Source: an uncultured Muribaculaceae bacterium
GTDB lineage: Bacteria; Bacteroidota; Bacteroidia; Bacteroidales; Muribaculaceae
Assembly: GCA_910583775.1 (NCBI GenBank)
Contig: CAJTYD010000029.1
Span: 1 to 30,600 of the forward strand
Direction of reading: 5' to 3'
DNA: 30,600 nt
In this document: positions 1 to 5,282 of the stretch, one piece after another
Layout: every line of letters starts with the position of its first letter
How positions within the stretch are numbered: the first letter of the stretch is position 1
The notes under the pieces: generated by a model
The model's database searches: none
The model's input: only the letters and a program-made list of their open reading frames with translations
Told to the model about the DNA's origin: nothing
Position numbers and translations under genes: made by a program

Positions 1-4
1 GAAT

Positions 5-41
5 AAAAGACCGCTAACTCATTGAGAATTAGCGGTCTTTT
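5..41 (-). terminator. Perfect 13-bp hairpin terminator
   Basis: AAAAGACCGCTAA (5-17) pairs perfectly with TTAGCGGTCTTTT (29-41) around an 11-base loop. The arms begin and end in A/T runs, so it could act as an intrinsic terminator in either direction. Read on the minus strand it lies directly after the tRNA-3'-end-like bases at 43-64, the arrangement expected of a tRNA gene followed by its terminator. Confidence 0.7.
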
Positions 42-42
42 G

Positions 43-64
43 TGGTGCCACCAGAACCTGAGTT
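43..64 (-). other. tRNA 3'-end-like remnant, candidate attachment-site scar
   Basis: On the minus strand the bases read CAGGTTC-TGGTGGCACCA. This matches the end of a tRNA (T-stem CAGG/CCTG, acceptor 3' strand, CCA) with about six T-loop bases missing. No D-arm or anticodon arm follows in the expected place, so it is not an intact tRNA. Such a stub joined to a terminator and to AT-rich accessory DNA is what integration into a tRNA 3' end often leaves. No integrase is visible in the window, so the att interpretation is inference. Confidence 0.3.
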
Positions 65-78
65 TCTACACTTCATCT

Positions 79-117
79 ACTCCAAAAAATCAGCATAAAT
101 GTCATTTTTTTGGAGTA
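79..117. repeat. 39-bp palindromic repeat, copy 1
   Basis: The copy starts ACTCCAAAAAAT, has the core CATAAATGTC and ends TTTTTTGGAGTA. Its two ends are inverted repeats of each other. A second 39-base copy lies at 155-193 and matches at 32 of 39 positions. The two copies sit on either side of the promoter of the downstream ATPase, so they are good operator candidates. Confidence 0.75.
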
Positions 118-122
118 AAACA

Positions 123-153
123 TTGTTTAATTCAAAATAAACGCCTATATTTG
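123..153 (+). promoter_or_regulatory. Bacteroidetes-type promoter of the ATPase gene
   Basis: TTG at 123-125 and TATATTTG at 146-153 are separated by 20 bases, fitting the -33/-7 consensus (TTTG, TAnnTTTG) of the Bacteroidetes primary sigma factor. Transcription would start near 159, inside the second 39-bp repeat and about 39 bases before the ATG. Confidence 0.65.
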
Positions 154-154
154 C

Positions 155-193
155 ACTCCAAATAATTGACATAAATGTCTATTTTTTGGAATA
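155..193. repeat. 39-bp palindromic repeat, copy 2
   Basis: The copy starts ACTCCAAATAAT, has the same core CATAAATGTC and ends TTTTTTGGAATA, four bases before the ATG at 198. It covers the presumed transcription start and the whole leader. A protein bound here, or a hairpin formed in the mRNA, would block transcription or translation of the ATPase. Confidence 0.75.
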
Positions 194-197
194 GATT

Positions 198-1451
198 ATG
201 ATTATAAAACGCGAATATTATCTAAATCAACTCATTGCCAGCCAGCATAACGGGCTTATCAAGATTGTTACAGGGTTAAGACGAGCCGGTAAATCATATC
301 TATTGTTCCACTTATTCGGAGACTATCTGAAAGAGCAGGGAATACCAGATGATCATATCATAAAAGTTGATTTAGAGGATAGGAGAAATGCACCCCTTCG
401 AGATCCTGATGCGCTGCTTGCCCACATCGACTCTAAAATGGTCGATGACAAGATGTATTACATACTTCTTGACGAAGTTCAGCACGTGCCTGAGTTTGAA
501 GATGTGCTCAACAGTTACCTTAAGATAGAAAATGCAGATGTGTACGTCACCGGAAGTAACTCTCGCTTTTTATCAACAGATATTATAACTGAGTTCAGGG
601 GGCGAGGAGATCAGATACATGTATATCCACTCTCTTTTGCTGAATTTATGTCGGTTGATAACAGACATCCTATTGAAGCATGGAATGATTATTATACTTA
701 TGGTGGACTTCCCCATGTATTGACATTAGAAACACCGAAGAAAAAAATCGACTATATCAAAAGATTATATTCAACAGTCTATATTAATGACATAGTCGAG
801 AGATATAAGATTAAAGGTGAATCTGAATTAAAGGAATTGATTCAGATAATTGCTTCTGCGATTGGATCCCCGACCAATCCAAATAAGTTGGCAAATACTT
901 TCAAAAGTCTTAAAAACGTATCTCTGTCTAATAAAACTATTGATAATTATCTCACATATCTTTGTGAGTCATTTTTAACAGAAAAGGCTGTCCGTTATGA
1001 CATCAAGGGTAAGAAATATATAAATACCTTGTCAAAATATTATTTTACGGATGCGGGAGTGAGAAATGCGATACTTGATTTTAGGCAGCAAGAAGAAAAC
1101 CACATTATGGAAAATGTCATTTATAATGAATTAAGAATACGTGGCTTTCAAGTTGATGTCGGTATGGTAGAGCATCGAACAACAGATAAGGATGGAAAAA
1201 CCATTCGCAAGCAGTATGAAGTAGATTTTGTGGCTAATCAAGGGAGCCAACGCTTCTATATCCAATCTGCATTCATAATGCCTACTGATGCCAAAGAACG
1301 TCAGGAATCAGCCTCTCTGCTTAACATAAATGATTCTTTCAAAAAAATCATTATCGTTAAAGACCACATTAAACCAAAAAGAAATCAGGAAGGAATTGTT
1401 ACAATTGGCCTGATGGACTTTCTTCTGAAACCGGAATTGCTCAACTGGTAA
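198..1451 (+). CDS. AAA_14/DUF4143 family ATPase
   Basis: A 417-residue P-loop ATPase of the AAA_14 + DUF4143 (COG1373) type common in Bacteroidales. The Walker A motif GLRRAGKS is at residues 26-33, Walker B ILLDE ends at D92-E93, and a sensor-like VTGSNSRFL follows. The C-terminal part has the DUF4143 layout and a PD-(D/E)XK-like stretch: YEVDFV (E341, D343) then FYIQSA. In that stretch the usual E-x-K is replaced by Q356-S-A, so nuclease activity looks unlikely. The start codon has no Shine-Dalgarno and lies just after a 39-bp repeat. The gene stands alone, and a broken relative follows at about 1598. The physiological role of the family is not established; it is often found in accessory DNA. 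Confidence 0.85.
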   Translation: MIIKREYYLNQLIASQHNGLIKIVTGLRRAGKSYLLFHLFGDYLKEQGIPDDHIIKVDLEDRRNAPLRDPDALLAHIDSKMVDDKMYYILLDEVQHVPEFEDVLNSYLKIENADVYVTGSNSRFLSTDIITEFRGRGDQIHVYPLSFAEFMSVDNRHPIEAWNDYYTYGGLPHVLTLETPKKKIDYIKRLYSTVYINDIVERYKIKGESELKELIQIIASAIGSPTNPNKLANTFKSLKNVSLSNKTIDNYLTYLCESFLTEKAVRYDIKGKKYINTLSKYYFTDAGVRNAILDFRQQEENHIMENVIYNELRIRGFQVDVGMVEHRTTDKDGKTIRKQYEVDFVANQGSQRFYIQSAFIMPTDAKERQESASLLNINDSFKKIIIVKDHIKPKRNQEGIVTIGLMDFLLKPELLNW

Positions 1452-1473
1452 ACCAACGTGCTGTTGAAAATTT

Positions 1474-1536
1474 CTGAAAGTTCGGAATAGAACAACTGAA
1501 AAGTTCGGAATAAAATCGCTCAAAAGTTCGGAGTAG
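1474..1536 (+). repeat. Three tandem AGTTCGGAATA-type repeats
   Basis: Three near-identical units begin at 1474, 1496 and 1519, each CT(G/C)AAA(A)GTTCGGA(A/G)TA, with a period of 22-23 bases. They lie just after the ATPase stop and just before the remains of a second ATPase gene. Their GGAATA/GGAGTA core also ends the 39-bp repeats at 79-117 and 155-193. They are probably upstream operator repeats of the decayed gene. Confidence 0.7.
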
Positions 1537-1597
1537 CTTGTGTATGTCATTGAATAATGCAATTTTTGCACAAAATTAGATATTGAAAAAATAGCAC

Positions 1598-1724
1598 TAT
1601 CTTCCACGGATAGCAGACGATCTCTGCAAAGAGAATTAAGAACAAGCAGCGCGGTGCTGATAACCGGCCCCCATGGTGTGGAAAGACGTGGACTACCTCT
1701 ATCATCCACAACGGAGCCAATTGA
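1598..1724 (+). pseudogene. Decayed AAA_14 ATPase, N-terminal remnant
   Basis: Reading across frames gives YLPRIADDL, then after a shift QRELRTSSAVLITGP, then after a second shift WCGKTWTTSIIHNGAN followed by a stop (1722-1724). Joined, this is the start of a DUF4143-type ATPase of the class whose Walker A region reads ITGP(K)WCGKT. At least two frameshifts and a stop break it, one of them inside the P-loop. No C-terminal part can be recognised further on. It is a different subtype from the intact ATPase at 198-1451, so it is not a simple duplication. Confidence 0.65.
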
Positions 1725-1865
1725 AAATCGGCGAGTTTCCATTACTCACAACGATGACGAGCCCAATGTGCATAAAGTATACGATTGGGCTGCGTGACGT
1801 AAGGGCTTTAGTATACTGATCCGAACTGATCCGATGGACAACCGAGCAAAATTCAATAGATTAAT

Positions 1866-1896
1866 TTTGTCTGTAATGAAAATAAGACTAACTTTG
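1866..1896 (+). promoter_or_regulatory. Strong Bacteroidetes-type promoter without an obvious gene
   Basis: TTTG (1866-1869), 19 bases, then TAACTTTG (1889-1896): an exact match to the -33/-7 consensus. The predicted start is near 1902. No open reading frame of useful length begins after it. The first downstream gene starts at 2257, so it probably makes an RNA or a long leader. Confidence 0.65.
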
Positions 1897-1902
1897 CCGT
1901 CA

Positions 1903-2212
1903 GATACCTCGATGCAGAAGCCCTGAAAGGGTTATGCAGGGAGGGAAAATAATGATAGTAAGCGTTTATCCGCGCTGATTCTTGACAACCAGAAATTCTC
2001 GCAAAATTTCATATTCATGTCAAGGAACAAGCAACGGTAGATGCCCGTGGTATGTAATATTGCTCGGCCCGTTTCGTGAGAAACAGGGTCGATAGCTTGA
2101 TTGCATATACAAGCGTGGGCTTCTGCAGTTGCCATCCGACATGAATAGGGCAATGCGAGAAGCCTCTGGTTGTAGGATGGCAACAGATACAGATTCCTAC
2201 GCTTTCTTTTTT
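1903..2212 (+). ncRNA. Candidate structured RNA or long leader
   Basis: Four hairpins follow the promoter. At 1913-1938, TGCA/TGCA and AGCCCT/AGGGTT enclose a GAA loop. At 1979-2026, TTCTTGAC/GTCAAGGA holds an inner GAAATT/AATTTC stem. At 2062-2096, GGCCC/GGGTC and GTTTC/GAAAC are capped by a GTGA (GNRA) tetraloop with a bulged A at 2085. At 2128-2183, GTTGCCATCC pairs with GGATGGCAAC. A T-rich stretch (2201-2212) follows. The GNRA loop appears only when read on the plus strand, in agreement with the promoter. The only plus-strand peptide after a Shine-Dalgarno-like AGGGAGG is 8 codons long (from 1952). It could be a small RNA or a cis-regulatory leader of the lipoprotein gene at 2257. I cannot match it to a known RNA family. 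Confidence 0.4.
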
Positions 2213-2256
2213 AATATTATGCCGAAGAGAGGAGTCCGGAGGCCTGGAATAAAATT

Positions 2257-3051
2257 ATGTTTAAGAAATTTTTATTGATCTGCGCAGTGATCTGTTCAAC
2301 GGCATTCTGTTACTCATGTAGCAAAGATGAACCGGACAATCCCAAACAGGAAGAAAACAAAGAACCTGAGAAACCAACCGAAGACGAAGACGGGGCAATT
2401 GTTTACATCGGGCTCGATGGCACAACTTACCCAAAGACCAATTTCAGATGGCGACTCCTTGGTAAAACCTTTACGCTTAATTATATTAACTATGAAATAA
2501 TCGATAGTCATATCTCCATTACCGGATGCGACGAACAAGAATTGAATGCTACTTTAAATGGTAAAGTAGAAATTATTCCGACAATGGTAATCGAGGGAGA
2601 AACATATAAAGTTAGGGATCTTAACTATGCCTTCCCTAATAACAACGATTTAAAATCTATCATATTACCAAATACTCTTCTCTCAATAGGCAGTTACGCA
2701 TTTACAAATTGTAAAGGGTTAGAAACGCTACGAATCCCAGATTCTGTTACAAAAATAGGGTATAATTCTTTTGACGGTTGTTCTAATCTTAAAACCATAA
2801 CCTTATCCAAATCAATCAAAGAAATTAGGAGTGCCGCTTTTTATTGTGATAACCTAACAGATATATATTGCAGAAGTTCCAATCCACCAGAATTAGAAGG
2901 TTTTATCGTACCTACTAGACAAAGTGCTCTTGGATATCCCATAACACTCCAAATAATATTACATGTGCCATTAGGTTCCTTAGAAAAGTACAAAAAAACA
3001 AAAGGATGGAACCAATTCTACTATATCAAAGAATATAAAATGGAAGACTAA
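2257..3051 (+). CDS. BspA-like leucine-rich-repeat lipoprotein
   Basis: A 264-residue secreted lipoprotein. The signal peptide ends in a lipobox with C21 (CYSC-SKDE) and is followed by a 25-residue acidic, proline-rich linker. From about residue 130 to 208 there are LRR_5 (BspA-type) repeats, with IGSYAFTNCKGL, IGYNSFDGCSNL and IRSAAFYCDNL as successive units. The end (VPLGSLEKYKKTKGW) is the usual cap of this family. Such proteins are anchored at the outer membrane and often exposed; ligands vary. Three to four repeats is short for the family. Its stop codon shares one base with the start of the next gene (TAATG), so the two are likely translated together. Base composition is AT-rich like the rest of the island. 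Confidence 0.85.
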   Translation: MFKKFLLICAVICSTAFCYSCSKDEPDNPKQEENKEPEKPTEDEDGAIVYIGLDGTTYPKTNFRWRLLGKTFTLNYINYEIIDSHISITGCDEQELNATLNGKVEIIPTMVIEGETYKVRDLNYAFPNNNDLKSIILPNTLLSIGSYAFTNCKGLETLRIPDSVTKIGYNSFDGCSNLKTITLSKSIKEIRSAAFYCDNLTDIYCRSSNPPELEGFIVPTRQSALGYPITLQIILHVPLGSLEKYKKTKGWNQFYYIKEYKMED

Positions 3052-3770
3052 TGGCTGGAGATGTCTATTTGGTCTCGGATTTCAACCCGGACATGCGGAT
3101 TTGCCAATACATGAGATTAGATTATTTTCTCAGCTTACTCGCGTCAAAGAAATATTACGTCAGGACCAAATTTGATTTCGAGGATGAAAGAGAATACAGA
3201 CTGCCTTTAAAACAGATGCTCCCTATTCATCTTGCCCTTAAAGAGATAGATAATGAAACTTCTGAAAGAGAAAATGCGAGGATGACTGCAAAAATAAAGG
3301 CTCACTGGGAAAACAGATACATTCATACCTCATGCTGGAGCAAGCAGACTCATGAAAACATTCTGATGTGGCAGGCATACGCTTCGAAATTGGGGGTATG
3401 TGTCTGTTCGACCGTCCGGAATTTCTGCACAGCTCTTAATCTGGATTCGTACGATATTTTTTGTGGAGACATTGCTTACGAGGGCTACAATTTCTATCAG
3501 GATGACACGCGGTTCAACAAATCGAAGGAATTCGATGGTGAACAGGAATTCAGGTTCTATTTTCTTTCTGAGAAGGAAGAAAAGGGAGACAGGGATTGCG
3601 AAGAGCTTCGAAAACCTTTCGAGATACCAGTCAATATTACAGAAATGATAGACAAGGTCATCATTTCACCGTATATTAGCGGGAGGGCCTCCGTCGAGCT
3701 GTGTAATATCCTCCATGAAAGATATGGATTAAGAGCAGAACCGTCAAAAATACAATTAAAGAAACAATAA
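3051..3770 (+). CDS. DUF2971 domain protein
   Basis: A 239-residue cytoplasmic protein with the DUF2971 pattern. An N-terminal segment (YMRLDYFLSLLASKKYYV, then a DEREYR acidic/basic motif) is followed by the family hallmark HTSCWSKQTHENILMWQAYA (about residues 93-112) and a G-V-C-V-C strand. The function of DUF2971 is not known; members are frequent in accessory and defence-type regions. The ATG overlaps the stop of the lipoprotein gene by one base, an unusual pairing of a surface lipoprotein with a cytoplasmic protein. A strong terminator follows at 3797-3846, closing a two-gene unit. No signal peptide or membrane segment is seen. Confidence 0.75.
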   Translation: MAGDVYLVSDFNPDMRICQYMRLDYFLSLLASKKYYVRTKFDFEDEREYRLPLKQMLPIHLALKEIDNETSERENARMTAKIKAHWENRYIHTSCWSKQTHENILMWQAYASKLGVCVCSTVRNFCTALNLDSYDIFCGDIAYEGYNFYQDDTRFNKSKEFDGEQEFRFYFLSEKEEKGDRDCEELRKPFEIPVNITEMIDKVIISPYISGRASVELCNILHERYGLRAEPSKIQLKKQ

Positions 3771-3796
3771 ATAATCCAAACATCAGATAATTCTGT

Positions 3797-3846
3797 AAAA
3801 AGCTTACCCCTGGGAATCTCCTTAGATTCCCAGGGGTAAAGTTTTT
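3797..3846 (+). terminator. Strong intrinsic terminator after the DUF2971 gene
   Basis: TTACCCCTGGGAATCT (3804-3819) pairs perfectly with AGATTCCCAGGGGTAA (3824-3839) around a 4-base loop and is followed by GTTTTT. AAAAA before the stem could make it work in both directions. Confidence 0.9.
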
Positions 3847-3960
3847 GCGCAATACTTCGGGGTAAACAATGGGCAGCCATCGAAGCACATCGCAATTCGT
3901 CCAAATGTTGAAGAAAAGTGACATGGGACAACTATTTACAATATACTGATTTCTTGCGTT

Positions 3961-3991
3961 TTTGCAATCTGAAAAATAATTATTATATTTG
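3961..3991 (+). promoter_or_regulatory. Promoter of the Panacea toxin-antitoxin pair
   Basis: TTTG (3961-3964), 19 bases, TATATTTG (3984-3991): an exact Bacteroidetes -33/-7 pair. The start point would be near 3998, leaving a leader of about 50 bases that holds the palindrome at 4007-4028. Confidence 0.75.
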
Positions 3992-4006
3992 CGGAATAAT
4001 CAAACC

Positions 4007-4028
4007 AGAACAAATAATCATTCGTTCT
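4007..4028. promoter_or_regulatory. Palindromic operator candidate
   Basis: AGAACAAAT-AATC-ATTCGTTCT is an inverted repeat with one mismatch, placed between the predicted transcription start and the ATG at 4050. Many toxin-antitoxin operons repress themselves through such a site; here that is inference. Confidence 0.5.
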
Positions 4029-4049
4029 ATAAAAAAGGACAAATAGCCG

Positions 4050-4601
4050 ATGACGAGTTTTGACTGCAAGAAACTGACAGAATTAGTTCTGTATATCCTT
4101 GGTAAGACCGGAGGAGTTGATTTCTACCATACTTTCAAGATTCTCTATTTTGCAGAGATGAGACATCTTGCAAAATGGGGAAGCGGTATTGTGCCTGATG
4201 AATTCTGTGCATTGAAATACGGACCGGTTCCCACTCGTTTATATGACGCTGTAAAAGAGCTCAATCAGCCGAGAATGGCACTCGCTGAATGTTTGGCAGA
4301 AGTTGTGCAGTTTGCCGGGGAGGATGCTCCTAATGTTCTACTTCCTAAACGGGAGGCCAATTTAAAGTTTCTATCCAAATCGGAAACAGAAGCATTAGAC
4401 CAATCAATTGAAGAAAACAAATCACTGACATTCGGACAGCTTATGAAAAAATCCCATGATGAGGCATGGGATGAAGCAAATCGTCGCGCAAATGGAACAA
4501 ATATAATATCGCCAATTTCTATGGCAAAGGTTCTTCACGCCGATAATGCGATGCTTGAATATATTGAAGAGCAAATGCAAATCGAATCAGTTTTGAAATG
4601 A
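4050..4601 (+). CDS. Panacea (SocA/DUF4065) domain antitoxin
   Basis: A 183-residue protein with the Panacea/DUF4065 fold signature. An N-terminal helix (KLTELVLYILGKTGG) is followed by KILYFAEMRHLAKWG and LKYGPVPTRLYDAVKEL, the family core. The Panacea domain is an established antitoxin domain that pairs with many unrelated toxins; SocA of Caulobacter is an early example. The gene is first in a two-gene operon with its own promoter and palindrome, and its stop overlaps the start of the next gene by 4 bases (ATGA), as is usual for antitoxin-toxin pairs. Length is normal for the family. It would bind and neutralise the product of the gene at 4598. Confidence 0.8.
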   Translation: MTSFDCKKLTELVLYILGKTGGVDFYHTFKILYFAEMRHLAKWGSGIVPDEFCALKYGPVPTRLYDAVKELNQPRMALAECLAEVVQFAGEDAPNVLLPKREANLKFLSKSETEALDQSIEENKSLTFGQLMKKSHDEAWDEANRRANGTNIISPISMAKVLHADNAMLEYIEEQMQIESVLK

Positions 4602-5053
4602 TAAAAATTTCTGATTTTCTCAATGAAGAAGAGTTATCACGACTGGCTTTCCGCACAGTCAACGTTGGCGATGTTTATGAGATGACAATGACTGAGGCAA
4701 ATGGAATTAAGCCAAAAACGGGAGACCTTTCAAGAAACAAGTATTTCATCGTGCTTGGTTTTGATTCAAATGGTATTGCCTATGGAGGTGTTATTATCAA
4801 TTCACAAATCAACAAAAATCTTCCTGCACATCTCAAAATGTTCCATATGCCCATAAAACAATCAAAGTATCCATTTCTCTGTTATGATTCTTTTGTAGAT
4901 TGCGTGCGTCTGAAGGTTGCTTTCCCTCAAAAGTTCAATGAGTGGAAATTTTTAGGCAAGATTGACGAATACGATGTAGAGTTGATTATCGGCACGGTTA
5001 AGGAAAGTCCGGCCGAAAGTGAAGAACGACTTGTTCAATTTGGTCTATTATAA
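4598..5053 (+). CDS. Putative toxin partner of the Panacea antitoxin
   Basis: A 151-residue soluble protein of no family I can name with certainty. It has GDVYEM near residue 24, a strand-rich middle (KYFIVLGF, YGGVIINS), SKYPFLCYDSFVDCVRL, and a charged end. The order of a G-D-x-Y strand, a VLG strand and an S-x-V-D-C segment recalls the small SH3-like barrel of PemK/MazF-type RNases, but no catalytic set can be pointed out, so this is a weak suggestion. Coupling by ATGA to a Panacea gene makes a toxin role likely. A terminator follows at 5071-5110. It could also be an unrelated accessory protein. Confidence 0.6.
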   Translation: MIKISDFLNEEELSRLAFRTVNVGDVYEMTMTEANGIKPKTGDLSRNKYFIVLGFDSNGIAYGGVIINSQINKNLPAHLKMFHMPIKQSKYPFLCYDSFVDCVRLKVAFPQKFNEWKFLGKIDEYDVELIIGTVKESPAESEERLVQFGLL

Positions 5054-5070
5054 ATATCAGAACCCTAATA

Positions 5071-5110
5071 TGCTGTGTCGCCATTAACGTTTTACGGCGC
5101 AGTTTTTTTT
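5071..5110 (+). terminator. Intrinsic terminator of the Panacea operon
   Basis: CGCC (5079-5082) pairs with GGCG (5095-5098), flanked by CTG/CAG with a small bulge, and eight T follow at 5103-5110. The stem is short but the T run and its place right after the operon support it. Confidence 0.6.
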
Positions 5111-5225
5111 GCACAATACTCCAGATGTGCGATGTATTCTCCGATGTAAAAAAGTAGCGTCATGGCTTTTCGCGATAGATAAAAGTTAAAAACGGGTTAA
5201 TTGGGGGCGAGGGGACGTTTTCGGG

Positions 5226-5256
5226 TTGTAAGAGCGGTGTTTTTTCGTTAATTTTG
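5226..5256 (+). promoter_or_regulatory. Promoter of the envelope gene block
   Basis: TTG (5226-5228), 20 bases, TAATTTTG (5249-5256). The predicted start is near 5262, about 20 bases before the ATG at 5283. It marks the switch from the AT-rich island to GC-richer core DNA. Confidence 0.65.
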
Positions 5257-5282
5257 TAGTTCAAAGCTACACATCATAAAAC

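Noticed and set aside
43..110. Intact tRNA on the minus strand
   Set aside because: Only the acceptor end and part of the T-stem match; no anticodon or D-arm can be placed.
1474..1536. CRISPR-like array
   Set aside because: Only three units, repeat core of 11 bases and 11-12-base spacing, no cas genes; fits operator repeats.
1308..1742. 144-codon minus-strand reading frame
   Set aside because: Antisense to the ATPase end, the repeats and the decayed second ATPase; no family motif.
1932..2183. 83-codon minus-strand reading frame
   Set aside because: It starts at TTG, has no ribosome site, runs against a strong plus-strand promoter and lies on the hairpins of the candidate RNA; better explained as antisense of a structured RNA.
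3557..3931. Minus-strand frames over the DUF2971 end and terminator
   Set aside because: They cross a strong terminator and the DUF2971 gene in antisense and show no motif.
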